Positions 30,930 to 41,585 of a stretch of 64,000 bases of DNA are shown piece by piece. The translations under genes and the position numbers were made by a program. Numbering within the stretch: position 1 is the first letter of the stretch; each line of letters begins with the position of its first letter. This DNA comes from Megaustenia siamemsis (taxonomy: Eukaryota > Mollusca > Gastropoda > Stylommatophora > Ariophantidae): positions 38,081,718 through 38,145,717 of the forward strand of contig JAVIAB010000092.1 of the NCBI GenBank assembly GCA_032433765.1, in the 5' to 3' direction. The notes below the pieces were generated by a model, which made no database searches, was not told the DNA's origin, and saw only the letters and a list, made by a program, of their open reading frames with translations.

Positions 30930-31830
30930 AGTTAATATAGAGATGTACTAGGGGGTAGTGGAGTACAGATGTGGAAGGAGGGAGTGAGAGGAAGAGGGGT
31001 CATCAGAGGGACAGGAATACATTGAGAGGTGAAGCAACCCAAACGGGCGATCAGGCGATTCTCTAGAGTGAATCGACAGTGGCTGTCAGAGGAGCATGAC
31101 AACAGGCCGGTGACCAGAACATCAGCCTCACCACGATGACCCATAGAGATAAAGTGGGATGCTATGGGGGTGTCTGCATCACGTGTGATGTCATATAGAT
31201 GTTCACGGAACTTTTCTCAGAGACAACGTCCATTTCCACCAATATGTAGGTCAACTTGCACCGCTTGCAAATAATAGCATACATGATTTTGCGCGATGTA
31301 CAAGTGAATCCCTCTCTGATCTCGAAAGGACCATTGGGGAAGAGAACAGTATCCCTCCGGAGAAAGTGGTTCCAAGTATTGCATATGCTGCGGTTGCAGC
31401 GGATTGCACCCCGGTGGCCGGGGGGGGGGGGAGAGCAGAAAGGCGTCTCCTAACAAGAAAGTCACAAAGGTTCCGGTCTTGCTTAAAAGCCACTATTTGG
31501 TGGGGGGAAGGGGGGAGGGAAGAGAAGACGGTCCTAATCCGCTTTGATCCTAATCACCGCGTGGTGTTGAGGGTGATGGGTGAGGGCGAGCACTACTCTG
31601 TTCGAGGGGAGATGAGTAGAGGGTGTGAGAGCAGTCTGACGTGAGGTGTGGAGAACTTGACGGAGGACAAGGAGGAGAGCTGCTTCAGGATAGAGGCGTC
31701 GGCGGAAGAAGTCAATCTTGAGGTGTGCATCATGATGGAAATCTTCATCGTCCCGACAAAGATGACGAAGTCTGAGAAGCTGTGAATAGGGAAGTATCTC
31801 AATGAAGAGGGTAGAATTTTCATTTGATTT
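30930..31830 (-). pseudogene. Penelope-like RT thumb and GIY-YIG endonuclease, frameshifted
   Basis: Minus strand, in order: LPYSQLLRLRHLCRDDEDFH (about 31790), FFRRRLYPEAALLLVLRQVL, TSRQTAL, VLALTHHPQHHAV, then FKQDRNLCDFLVRRRL (about 31480), a zinc-type linker remnant near 31400, GFTCTSRKIMYAIICKRCKL leading into TYI-GGNGRCL (GIY-YIG core equivalent, with a 2-bp insertion at about 31245), a stop, and FREHLYDITRDADTPIASHF followed by SMGHRGEADV and ENRLIARLGC. The order and phrases match the C-terminal half of Penelope-like proteins, where the GIY-YIG domain nicks DNA for retrotransposition. Multiple frameshifts and a stop make it inactive. Confidence 0.8.
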
Positions 31831-31863
31831 TATATCTTCGTCATAGAGATAGGTAAACTTTGA

Positions 31864-31985
31864 CCAAAATATCAAACACACATATTCGCCAGATAGCAGG
31901 CGTGTCATCAACAAAATATATTGAACAACCAGAACATCAAACACACATAGTTAGCAAATAGTAAGAGTGTCATCAACAAAATTGT
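31864..31985. repeat. Approximate 60-bp tandem duplication
   Basis: ATCAAACACACATA...GTGTCATCAACAAAAT occurs twice (31872 and 31936) with about 80% similarity, at the junction between the Penelope-like element and the DNA transposon. Confidence 0.65.
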
Positions 31986-32043
31986 GCTCATGTCATACAT
32001 ATGTCATTCCGAGTCAGAGTCTCTAAGAGGTTAACAACTGTTA

Positions 32044-33180
32044 TCAGTTGGACAAACTGCAATCCATCTCTTGCCAGTATTGTTCCTCTTCACTGAGCAC
32101 ATGGTCGTCACATTTTCTCCAGTATTCAATGTCTATCGTTGAGAGGGCATCACGCGTCAATTCTTTAACATCACACATTTTAAACGTCGTGTTCGGCGCA
32201 ACAACTTGCCCTTTGACTTTAGCCCACACAAGTTCTGTTGGGCTGCGGTGCGAATGATAAGGTGGGAGGCGAAGAGAAGTGTGGCCATACTTTGCAATTA
32301 TTTTATCAGTTTGATATAACTTTGTCTTCTTAGTTAGTCTAACAAGTTGCAACAACTCTGGTTTTAACTGGGTGTTTTGAAAGGAAACATTTTCTTTTCT
32401 AATCCATGTGATGATTTGATCTTTTGTGCTTGACGAATTAGGAATTTTGTCCTCCAGTGCTACCGCAATATGACAGGATGCACTGTCCATTACAAGACAT
32501 GAAGGTCTATCCAGAATGGGGAGTAGAGTGTTTTCTATCCAGTCTCTGAAAATTCGTCCATTCAATTCAGTGTGGTAGACCCTATTGACTTTGATTGAAA
32601 AATAAGTTATGTGTCATTAACAAGAGCATTCTCTCTACTGCCAGCATGTACCAATATAATGCGTTGTCCTTTGCTGCTGGGAATGCTTCTTTTATTTTCT
32701 CTGTCAACTGATTGCCATTATTTCTCATATGTATGATGAGCATTGACCCAGGTTTCATCCAAATATACTATATCGTAGCCTTCCATTCGTCGCTCACGGA
32801 TCTGCCTCAGGTATTTGCTTCGGGCAGCTATCAGGTGGTGTTTTCCGCAAACAATATTTCTACCATTAGCAAATTTTCGAAAAGTGAAACCAACGCCTCT
32901 TACGATCTTTCAAAGAGTCGTTTTTGAGATTTCAAATATCACATTCTAATTGCAGTCTTTATTATTAAGTTTGCGCAGTGTAACAAGTTGATACGATTCA
33001 AACATTTTCAAAATTTCACGTCTAATAACATCTTTTTAAATCATCAACTTTCAGTTTTCTTCCTTGCTTGACCGTCGCCTCTGCAGAGTCAAAGTTCTGC
33101 CCTATCCATCGATTGAAAGACTTTCTATCTATATTTAGAGCTGCCTGTGTTCTCTGTTTCCTGGTTTTTTTATAACGTAA
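32044..33180 (-). pseudogene. IS630/Tc1/mariner-like DDE transposase relic
   Basis: The last 173 codons (32565-32044) are open; the upstream part is broken. First catalytic-type Asp: YLDETWVNAHHT (Asp at 32757-32759). Second: LPILDRPSCLVMDSASCH. Third: LPPYHSHRSPTELVWAKVK, with Glu after PT. Also KDQIITWIRKENVSF and WRKCDDHVLSEEEQYW. These match DDE_3-type (IS630/mariner superfamily) proteins that excise and insert DNA. An additional stop follows the first Asp segment (TYEK*), and the N-terminal helix-turn-helix part is shattered. Located inside the inverted ends at 28471 and 33686. Confidence 0.8.
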
Positions 33181-33580
33181 TATAACCGACCCCTTTTAGA
33201 TTCCTTGCAAAAGTGCATGTACAATAACACAGTTACCTTTTGCATAGTGATGAATTTACACTTTAAAATCTTTATGGTTTTAAAAATCAAGTAGTCACTT
33301 CACAATAGCTTACAAAATATCACAAATAAAAGAATATACATTAATAGTAGATATTTTGTAAAAATACGCCACTGGACCAATTTAACAAGAAACCTGAAAT
33401 GAAATAACGGTACTAAGATTGTGTATAGAGCACGTGAATTTTGCCTTCTTAATTGGTGAGTTGATTACAACAAATGTGGGTATTGTAAAATCCTAATATT
33501 TAGGACAAGCAGGAAAATCATATTTTTATATACCTCAAATAAACAATAATCTTTCCTAAATGCATGACAGTAGGGGAAAA

Positions 33581-33686
33581 AATCAAACTGAAGGTCGGTG
33601 AAAAAATAAGATTCCACGAAAAATAATTACAGAAATGCATCAAACAGTTTCCGAGATAATTAATAAACTCTGTGTCTGAACGAACA
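33581..33686 (-). repeat. Right inverted end
   Basis: Complement matches 28471-28589 (see left end). Contains GGTCGGTGAAAAAATAAGAT and CAGTTTCCGAGATAATT. Confidence 0.8.
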
Positions 33687-34139
33687 ATAAATATTTGGTT
33701 CTGTCCTAGTTTTTCAACCCATGACATAGGTCGTTAATTAATGTTTCCCGAAAGATAGGCTGCTAGCAGCACATGAAAGAGTAGGAAACAAAACTCACGA
33801 AGATCGCATGACCAATGTGTTGAGCTTAATGTGAAAACTCTTATTAAAGATACCAATACGATTTCAAGATTGATAGATTCTATAGAGTTTTATGGGTAAA
33901 ATCGCTGAACACAGTAGCTGCATAATTCATTAAAAAAAAAAATTATTTCATAAATTATTATCATTTCTTAATACGACAATATAACATAATGCGAAAAAAA
34001 TATAATATCATTTCCACAAGCGCAAGTACACCAGATCTGATATATTACAACTTTCCTTTTTTACTAAGATGGTGTGCTGGAATTCCGGTGACATTTTTCA
34101 CATTTATTTGTAACGGATAATTTACTTCCGTTTCAAAAT
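33687..34139. other. No recognisable feature
   Basis: AT-rich, no gene or repeat recognised. Confidence 0.4.
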
Positions 34140-34858
34140 GGTGGAACGTTTCACGTTCTCTCGATCGCTGCAGAAAACGCATCTGGAGTCTGATTAATTT
34201 CGGCTCTCCGATGCAATTTTCTGTTTTGATATCAAAATGATGTTCTACTTAGCAAATCTGCGCCGACGAAGTGGACAAGCTAACCGTACGGTCTGTTTGA
34301 TGTGCGACGGGAATGATCCGACGACTAACTGTGTGTTTATATGTTCGGTTGGAGTCAAAAACGATGTCCTGGCAACATCAAGCGCTATACATTTTACAAA
34401 TATGACGATCATCAATTTCCGGAGGACGTGAACTTCCGGTGTATGGTGGATAGGCGGCAGGAACCATTGAAGGCTATGTCTGAAAAGTGTTCTTTGTTGC
34501 AGTTTCATCATATTCCAAGTCCGGCTTGTTGCAGTAGCTACTGAGTTAAGAGCTCTGTGCACACCGTGAGCTGTGTGTCTCATCCGTTTTGATCATGTTT
34601 CGATATTCCAATTGTTTCTCGACAAATGATGCTATCGTATGACAGGGAACAGTTGGCTGTGTTCACTTTCTGCGCGGTTTCGGGTTTGTCTTTTGGCGTG
34701 TGCTGAGACTGCTACGATGGGGACTACAGTTACCTTTCTTTGTTTGGGAGATGAGTTAGTAATTCGGATGATTCCGCTGGCACGAGCGGTTGAGCAATTA
34801 TGGATTTTGATTCGTTTGCAGTGATACCGGGGCCTTTCATAACCATAACCAATAACCA
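34140..34858 (+). mobile_element. Repeat X, plus-strand copy
   Basis: From TGGAACGTTTCACGTTCTCT to a 3' end GATACCGGGGCCTTTCATAACC with AACCAATAACCAAT tail. The internal frame (34341-34544) reads NIKRYTFYKYDDHQFPEDVN and SEKCSLLQFHHIPSPACC; an upstream frame contains VCLMCDGNDPTTNC. The same protein phrases occur in the 17-kb copy with a one-codon length difference. No domain recognised. Confidence 0.6.
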
Positions 34859-35293
34859 ATTTTAGTTGATTTGCTCATTTGTGTCTTTCCAGGAAGATAA
34901 AATACACATACTTCTTTTATTATACGTTCACAGCGATTAGAAGAAGTTGTATCTTGTAATATATAAAAAAAATAACTTTTGTGGTTAACAATTTAATATT
35001 GCATCCTCTAAAAATCTCATATTTGCCACCCTTTAATCTTGTTTGTTATACGCATCAATTACCAAAATATTATTTATACATGAATATTTTCTTTAGACAA
35101 CAATTTTCCTTTTTTTTGCGAGTGGAGTCATAAGTCGAAACCACCTCCATAAAATATCAATGTTTGGAATGAGGGAAATATTCTAGGCTCAAGAAATCTT
35201 CCTTTATAAATGTTAGTTTATCATGATTATAACTAAAGCGTCACTTTCATGTGAAAATAAACAAGTAGTTTTTTAAAGACAAAATAAGCCTCC

Positions 35294-35297
<4 letters not shown>
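34859..35297. other. No recognisable feature
   Basis: AT-rich, no gene or repeat recognised. Confidence 0.4.
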
Positions 35298-35374
<77 letters not shown>

Positions 35375-35378
35375 ATGT
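35298..35378. repeat. (TA)n(TG)n microsatellite
   Basis: About 57 bp TA then TG, directly adjoining the tail of a repeat X copy. Confidence 0.92.
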
Positions 35379-35384
35379 ATATTT

Positions 35385-35720
35385 GGTTAGTCTAAGGCCC
35401 CGGTATCACTGCAAACGAATCAAAATTCATAATAGCTCAACCGCCCGTGCCAGTGGACAGTGGAATCATACGAATTAACATCTCATCTCATTGAAGGATC
35501 TATACAAAAAGGCAGTTGCAGTCCCCTGCAAATCAGCTACAGCACACGCCAAATGGCATAAGGTCAAGCGGCACCAAAAGTGAAGGCAGCTGAATTGTCT
35601 TTCTTCACACGATATCATCATTCATCGTAAGCAATCGGAATATCGAAACACAATCCGGATGAAACACACAACTCAGGGTGTGCACAGAGCATTAAACTCA
35701 GTAGCTCTGGCAGCAAGCCG
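35385..35720 (-). mobile_element. Repeat X, 5'-truncated copy
   Basis: Starts with TTGGTTAGTCTAAGGCCCCGGTATCACTGC-type 3' end (GGCCCCGGTATCACTGCAAA on plus) and runs to the CACACAACTCAGGGTGTGCA region, then stops short of the coding-like segment. Consistent with 5' truncation of a retroposed element. Confidence 0.6.
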
Positions 35721-36230
35721 AATATATACTGTGATCTCTTTCTCTCTTCAATTGTTATTGGTGTCGCTCTTGATGCAAGCTCCTGTAACTTCGCGGCAAC
35801 CACCCTGAAAGTGAATAATTGTTAACGGCATAAACTATATATTGTATATAGACCTTTTGTTGACCGCTTTGATTCAAATTGATATACTTAGGCTCAAACG
35901 TACAGTGTTTTCTGTGTAAATAGACATTAGCGTGTTTGTAGGTTCTAGGACTTTCATTTCACTTACAGTAATGCATTAGATAATAATTGTCAGTGACTCA
36001 TAGCTGACTACTGACACCATAGCCATAGATCCGGAACTGACCTAGTCAGGATGCAACTAAAAATTATGTTACAATGTCTGATCTGTCGGACCGAATATTG
36101 AAAATATTGTAGCTTGGTTGCAAACTGTAACAAACACAAGAAAAGCTTCATTAAAAGGTAAACGTTTCCCGTATTAGTATTTCCACCGCCGTAGGGGAGT
36201 GGACATTTTCAGACATAGCCTTCAATGGTT
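35721..36230. other. Mostly unassigned; tiny repeat X scrap
   Basis: Near 36205-36231 the phrase TTCAGACATAGCCTTCAATG matches the complement of repeat X; the rest is unassigned. Confidence 0.4.
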
Positions 36231-36231
36231 C

Positions 36232-36377
36232 CCAAGATTAACATGGACGAGTAACATCAAAAGATGGACAAATCAACCGATGACAACCTGCACCATCAAA
36301 GCAAGAGATAGAGCAGAATGGCGCTCCATGGTAGCCAACCTTCGCTGCGGAGACGGCACTCAATGATGATGATGAGG
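36232..36377 (+). pseudogene. LINE B 3' terminus, 145 bp
   Basis: ATTAACATGGACGAGTAACA to CGGAGACGGCACTCAATGATGATGATGA. Reads LTWTSNIKRWTNQPMTTCTI and KARDRAEWRSMVANLRCGDG. A very short, clean 5'-truncated copy, apparently joined to a scrap of repeat X on the left and SINE2 on the right. Confidence 0.88.
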
Positions 36378-36572
36378 GGAGTGGTGTGTAGAAGCCTCCA
36401 CATGGGCATATCTCTTGAGGACACGAGGTCCAGTCCTCTCTTCCCGGATGTCTCACCTTCCCTGACCAAATGACCACCCATCTGGACTTGATTGGCAGGG
36501 ACGAGCGGGCGTCGAACCCTCGTGTTGGGCGTGAAAAGCGAGTGGCCTACGACTACGCTAATATAACCCCTA
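36378..36572 (-). mobile_element. SINE2, tRNA-derived
   Basis: Minus strand begins GGGGTTATATTAGCGTAGTC with an A-box-like TAGCGTAGTCGTAGG and B box GGGTTCGACGCCC, followed by a body containing GGGTGGTCATTTGGTCAGG and GAGATATGCCCATGTGGAG. The 3' end abuts the (GAT)n tail of the LINE B copy. Head resembles a tRNA but lacks a full cloverleaf. One copy in the window. Confidence 0.65.
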
Positions 36573-36604
36573 TTAAAGGTGAATGAAGGAGTACTTTACT
36601 TTGC

Positions 36605-37290
36605 TTGCTTGCTTTGACCTTTCGAGCCGTAACCGGCCCATAGGGCGTAGACCAAGATACACCTTCTCCTATATGAATTTTTATTCTAGCAGTTTTCTTT
36701 TAAAGATATTTTATCAAATCTCGCCATCTGTCTCTGTTCTGTGCAAGCAGTTCTATCTCATTGAGGGAGCCGACTCCTGCTGCTCTTGCCTCTCTCATCA
36801 ATGTTCTTCTCAGTGTCTCCCTGGGTCTTCCTCTTTTTCTTTTACCTGTTGTTTCCCATATGAGGGCTTGCTTTGCTAATCGATTATTATCTCTTCTCAT
36901 CACATGTCCAACATATGACCATCGTCTTTTCTTTATTACTGAAGATATTAGTGGTTGATTGGCGATTTCTCTAATTTCCTCGTTTGTTTTGAATTCGTTC
37001 CACGCTATACCAAGTATTTTCCTTAGACATTTATTTTCGAATGCGTTCAACTTTGTTTCTATATCTCTTGTTGTTTTCCAGCTTTCACACGCATATGTAA
37101 GGATTGATAGTACATTTGATTTGAATAGCCTAAGTTTTGTGTTTGTGCTGATGAGTTTTGATTTCCACAACTTTTCAAGGCTTCTGAAAGACATCGCTGC
37201 TTTAGCTATTCTGATTCTAATTTCTTTGCTCGTATCCCCTTCTCGATCAATGTCTTTATCTTTACTTTGCTCTTCCTTAAATAAACTGAT
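36605..37290 (-). pseudogene. LINE F C-terminal region, one long open frame
   Basis: 164 codons open (37194-36700): KLWKSKLISTNTKLRLFKSN, YACESWKTTRDIETKLNAFE, CLRKILGIAWNEFKTNEEIR, GHVMRRDNNRLAKQALIWET and KRKRGRPRETLRRTLMREAR, ending LLAQNRDRWRDLIKYL. Upstream the similarity continues in the same frame to about 37260 (KDKDIDREGDTSKEIRIRIA). The 3' end carries a GCAAGCAAGCAAAG-type tail (complement at 36604-36616). This is the C-terminus after the RT of a LINE; EN and RT core are absent. It is the least damaged LINE C-terminus here. Confidence 0.82.
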
Positions 37291-38334
37291 CTCTCATTCA
37301 CACACACACACACGCACACATACACACACATTCTCTCTTCCTCTCCTCTCTTACTCTTACAAATACCACCCCCTCCCCACGTCTCCCTCTCTCACTTAGC
37401 CATACACGCATTTACACACTCATAAGCATTCACACATACTGACACACATAACACATTATGAGAGTTTTAACAAAATAACAGGTCGAGTATTCCCCGCCAA
37501 ATATAAAGCAATTTTTCATATATACACACCTAGACGTCTATGTGACTGTGTTTACAAATAACACTAGACATGAACTGATATATTTATTTTCATGCCCGTG
37601 CCAATTTGGAGAGCATCGAATGTTGAAGAAAAAATAACCTGGATTGAGGCAAGAGACTTCACCCACCCGAATAGATTCCAACATGAATTTTGGCGGAACA
37701 TAATTAAGGAAAGAATAATCGTTATACCAGCTATCGCCCCTGTAATGTTAATAATTCTTTCATCTGTTTAAAATGAAAATGTTGTGGTTAGATGTTACTA
37801 TATTGAGATATATGACATGTTTCGGTGTCTTCCTGTGTGGGGAAGGGAAGGTGAATGTAACGCGCACAGTGACGATGCTGGTTGTTTGCTAAACTGTGCG
37901 AGATGAGCGTTATAATGACTTTTATAGCTTCATAAATATAGTTTTGTACACACGCGGGTTGTGATTTTTTAATGCACGTTATATATATATATATAGTTAA
38001 ATCAATAAATATACCGTAAAGAATATTCATGCAATTTTGCTTTAGTTGTCGCACATCATTGCAAGAAGACACACATTAATGGTTGAAATGGAGAGTTTCC
38101 TTCTCAATGAGTGTTTGAAGGTTTAAATTAACACATGAGGTGAACAGATGGTGGGATCGAGGTAACTAGTTTAGTTTTTATTTGATTTGTATATTTATTG
38201 AGAAGAAACTATAAGAAATGTATTATTTGTTGAACGTTTTATCAAGTTTCATTACAGATGTAGTTTGACATTTATTAATGCTATCTTCTAATGGTCTTAT
38301 TCCAAATATGTGTTGGTTGTCTACATTATATTAA
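37291..38334. other. (CA)n and CA/CT-rich stretch, otherwise nothing recognised
   Basis: CA repeats at about 37299-37332 and irregular CA-rich sequence to 37450; the rest is AT-rich without a supported gene. Confidence 0.45.
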
Positions 38335-39685
38335 TAGGCAACACAAATACCATACAAGATACATACCAAATGAACTAAAAACATCAACTCTCATTGCATT
38401 GTCTGAAAAGAATGGCACAGTTGAAGGCAGATATTTTAGAACAACAAGCATGTAACAAGCCATGTAACACAAATCTTGCTAAAAGTGATACAAGGAAGGA
38501 TTCAGAATAAAATCAATATGGAATTAGATGAGCAACAATTTGGACAGGAAAAATAGTGGGACAGAGGAAGCCATATTCTGCATGAGAACATTAATCGAAA
38601 AGTACATAGAAGTAAACAAACCAATAAATGCCTGCTTCATAGGCTACACCAAAGATTTTAATAGAGTACACCACAAACAACTTATAGAATGCCTAAAAGA
38701 TATACCTCTAGATGACACAGACATACAACTTACATGTAATTTATACTTGGGAGCAAACAGCAATAAACAAATATAACAAAGAGAACTCTACACCTGTTGA
38801 TATAAAAAGAGGAGTAAGACAGGGATGCATCCTATCACCAAGCTTGTTCAATCTATACACTGAGCAAATAATTAAAAACATCACAGAGATGCCAGGCCTA
38901 AACATTAATGGAAAGATAATCTATAACCTAAGATATGCTGAAGATACTGTATTACTAGCAGAAAACCCTAAAGATCTACAGTTACTTAATGAAATAAACA
39001 TGACAAGCAAAAATATGGACTAGATATGAATATCAAAAAGACTGAAACTATGATTTTAAATGAAGATAATACTAAAAAACCTACAAAAGAATATCAAAGT
39101 TGAAGAAATAGACATGGAGACAGTTCATAATTACAACTACCTTGGACATACTATAGACAGTGATGGAAAATGTAAAACTGAAATAAACAAAATAATCGGA
39201 ATGGCAAAAAGTAATTTTAATGCCATGAAAAATATACAACATCAAAACAAATAACACCAGGTCTAAAACTAAGAATAGCAAAATGGTATATTTTTGCTGC
39301 ATTCCTGTATAGTGCAGAGACATGAACATTAGACAAGAAAACAGAACAGAAAATCTAAGCCTTTGAAATGTGGATTTTTAGAAGAATAGGTAGAATTGGA
39401 TGGTAAGAAAAGAAAACAAAGGATGAGGTCTTACAACAGCTAAAAATGAAAATAGAACTACTAAACACAATTCAGACAAGACAAATGAGATTTTTGGGCC
39501 ATGTTAAAAGACACACCAGCCTACTAAAAGTAATCATGGAAGGGAAAATAGAAATAAACGAGGCAGAGGCAGACCACGACTAACATGGACGAGTAATATA
39601 TAAATATGGACAAGTCAGCCTATGACAAATAAAACAGCGGAATGCGCTCCATGGTAGTCAACTTTCGATGCGGAGACGGCACCAA
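38335..39685 (+). pseudogene. LINE B, longest copy (RT domain to 3' end)
   Basis: RT fingers (TSTLIALSEKNGTVEGRYFR, ILLKVIQGRIQNKI), palm motif A in ACFIGYTKDFNRVHHKQLIE, GVRQGCILSPSLFNLYTEQI, and the active-site box as RYAEDTVLLAENP (38934-38945). Then NYNYLGHTIDSDGKCKTEIN, damaged ETW/GRIGW segments, FGHVKRHTSLLKVIMEGKIE, and a decayed 3' terminus CGATGCGGAGACGGCACCAA. The catalytic YADD has become YAED, and at least four frame breaks are present. Lacks the endonuclease (5'-truncated). Confidence 0.88.
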
Positions 39686-39969
39686 ATGGTGATATGCATT
39701 ATTCTGGGGTGTGTCCGAAACCTGAACATCATACACATCCTACAGCTCTTCTGCACTTCACTAATCCTCTATTTCCTTTTTCTGCTCTGGGTCCTCTGTT
39801 TTGGCACATCACCGAAAGTATACGGGATGTTTTGGCTAGAATTGTACTCCTATTACAACGCTGTGTGGTCTTTGATACTTTGCTAATCAATCTTTTTTTT
39901 TAAAATCTTAAACATTAATACGCACTGGCTTATAATTACCATTCTAAATAGGAAATGAAAATAATATGA
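39686..39969. other. No recognisable feature
   Basis: No supported gene. Confidence 0.35.
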
Positions 39970-40215
39970 CCACTTAAAAAGATGCAACGGGCCGGAAATA
40001 ACAATAATGGAAGTCATGGTTACTTTTAGATGCATCAGGGGCAGACCAAGAAGAATGTGGTTTCAAGACATCAAGGAGACCCTAAAGATGACAACAGAAG
40101 TTGGAGATCTGGCTAGAGACAAAGACTCTGACGGGTTGTGGTGAATGCAACGTTCTGTGGGAGATCTGGCTAGAGACAAAGACTCTGATGGGTTGTGGTG
40201 AATGCAACGTTCTAC
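39970..40215 (+). pseudogene. LINE I C-terminus with 57-bp tandem duplication
   Basis: GRPRRMWFQDIKETLKMTTE and VGDLARDKDSDGLW resemble the basic GRPRRRW-DDIK and LA-DRD-WR end of a LINE. The segment GGAGATCTGGCTAGAGACAA...TGCAACGTTCT is present twice in tandem (about 40103 and 40160). Confidence 0.65.
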
Positions 40216-40519
40216 ATAAAACATGCGACCTGATGATCTTTAGAATTGCCACCCTTTCCTTCATCAGTTGTAGCTTCTACGTACCCACGCGTGTTCCGGG
40301 ATAATATTTACTTACTGAATGTTCTAACGTATACACGCGTATGTAATGTGTGGCTGGTATAATGTACGATTACTCAAAGTACACATAGTGATTTGTTTTT
40401 ATGTTTTCATTAAAAGACATTTTAACAAATACATTTTTACACGTTATCATTGATTAAAAAAAATAATTCTATTAAAAAGGCCTTCTCAACTCTAGAATAA
40501 TAAGAAAGATAACGACCAC
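40216..40519. other. No recognisable feature
   Basis: No supported gene or repeat. Confidence 0.4.
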
Positions 40520-40885
40520 CGAAATGAAATGTGCTAGAACAATGACAGGAAACAGCTTAAGGGACAGGGTAAGAAACACCGACCTGAGGAAGAAACTCGA
40601 AATTGAACCAGCCATCGAATACATAACAATAGATAAATTGGTTCGGCCACATAACAAGACAAAAAGAACTAACAATGACTCAAAGAGCCATAAACAAACG
40701 CTACGAAAATGCCAGATTAAGAGGAAGACAGAGAAAGAGATGGATAAAGGGAATACTAGAGTCACTAGGAGGGATAACACCAGAAGAGGTCAACAGAAGG
40801 ACAAAGAATCGCGGATTGTATCTCCCCTCGACGCCAACGGCAATGGTGGAAGGAAAGAAGAAGAAAAAGGTCTTTTATTTTTAGA
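40520..40885 (+). pseudogene. LINE C 3' end
   Basis: MKCARTMTGNSLRDRVRNTD, LRKKLEIEPAIEYITI, then in another frame NDQTMTQRAINKRYENARLR-like sequence with RGRQRKRWIKGILESLGGIT, PEEVNRRTKNRGLYLPST, ending GTGGAAGGAAAGAAGAAGAAAA. The (GAA)n tail and the R-LYLPST ending define family C. 5'-truncated with one frameshift near 40650. Confidence 0.85.
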
Positions 40886-41034
40886 AGTGTCCTTTGCTTT
40901 TAATTAAAGTGAGGTGATGCGGAGAAGGTGATTACAAAGTTGGTATCTTTAACCATATTATTAGGATTGTTTCAGAATATGTTTCAGCGAATGTGGTTCA
41001 GTAATTAGTTGTTTGGCTGATTGCTTAATTCTAT

Positions 41035-41255
41035 GTTGGTCATATCTCATATCTTTGTGTGCATGTCTATGTTAGGCATGTGTCATACCTTTGTGTGTGC
41101 ATGTCCATGTCAAACATATCTCACATCTTTATGTGCATGTCTATGTTAGTCATACTTCTTATATATTGATGTGTGTCAGTGTTAGTCATGCCCTGTGTGC
41201 ATGTCTGTGTTAGTCACATCTCATATCTTTATGTGTGCATGTCTGTGTTAGTCAC
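41035..41255. repeat. Degenerate repeat of about 40 bp, 5-6 copies
   Basis: Unit like TGTGCATGTCTATGTTAGTC followed by ATATCTCATATCTTTATG; copies vary in length. Confidence 0.75.
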
Positions 41256-41257
41256 CT

Positions 41258-41537
41258 CTAGTGACTTGGGCAGATGGTGCTCGTAAACCTGGGAGGGCCG
41301 ACCATCTAAGGGCAGAATCCCCCTACAGAAAAGATCATCTGCTGCCTTGCAGGAAGATTGGGGACAATCAAAGGCTAAGGAGAGCTAACCTGAATAAAAT
41401 GCTGGCTGAAATCGGATGCACTGGGCCACTGGCGCAGAACACAGTGCAACGTTTTAACGGGTGTTCAATCAGAGTGGACCTGGCAGACTCTGACTTCATG
41501 TGAGAGTCTGGAATCCTACTCTGATTGAGTCCTGATC

Positions 41538-41581
<44 letters not shown>
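41258..41581 (+). mobile_element. SINE3-like element sharing its 3' tail with LINE D
   Basis: Starts near GTGACTTGGGCAGATGGTGC and contains CTAAGGGCAGAATCCCCCTA, CTGCTGCCTTGCAGGAAGAT and AAATCGGATGCACTGGGCC. The final 65-70 bp, from TCTGACTTCATG through GGAATCCTACTCTGATTGAG and TGATCGCAGAGAGAGAG, are almost identical to the 3' end of the LINE D copy at 4810-4874. It ends in a (GA)n run (41540-41581). The 5' part has no clear tRNA head, so it could instead be an alternative LINE D 3' region. Confidence 0.55.

Positions 41582-41585
<4 letters not shown>

Larger units (their letters stand above)
28655..31830 (-). mobile_element. Penelope-like element with GIY-YIG endonuclease remnant
   Basis: Minus-strand element. 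Its coding end (30930-31830) holds the RT C-terminal and GIY-YIG endonuclease region. Downstream (lower coordinates) follow a long purine-rich (plus strand) non-coding stretch, a 59-bp tandem array (28848-29865), and a terminal segment (28655-28800) with CTTCTGAAGAAGGCC-type hairpin and ACAAAAAAGG motifs shared with the foldback element at 2899-3660. Upstream RT core motifs are absent. Edges are approximate; no target duplication was resolved. Confidence 0.7.
28471..33686 (-). mobile_element. DNA transposon with about 110-bp inverted ends and a nested Penelope-like element
   Basis: Left end 28471-28589 and right end 33581-33686 are inverted copies. Shared blocks are GTTCGTTCA, CACAGAGT, AATTATCTCGGAAA(T/C)TGTTTGATG, ATTTCTGTAATT and TTTTTTCACCGACCTTCA. 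Between them on the minus strand lie an IS630/mariner-like DDE transposase relic (32044-33180) and a Penelope-like element (about 28655-31830). No clear TA duplication was found, so outer boundaries are approximate. That the inverted ends belong to the same element as the transposase is inferred from position and orientation. Confidence 0.65.

Noticed and set aside
31256..31644. Plus-strand ORFs over the Penelope-like region
   Set aside because: Antisense shadows of the minus-strand RT/GIY-YIG relic.
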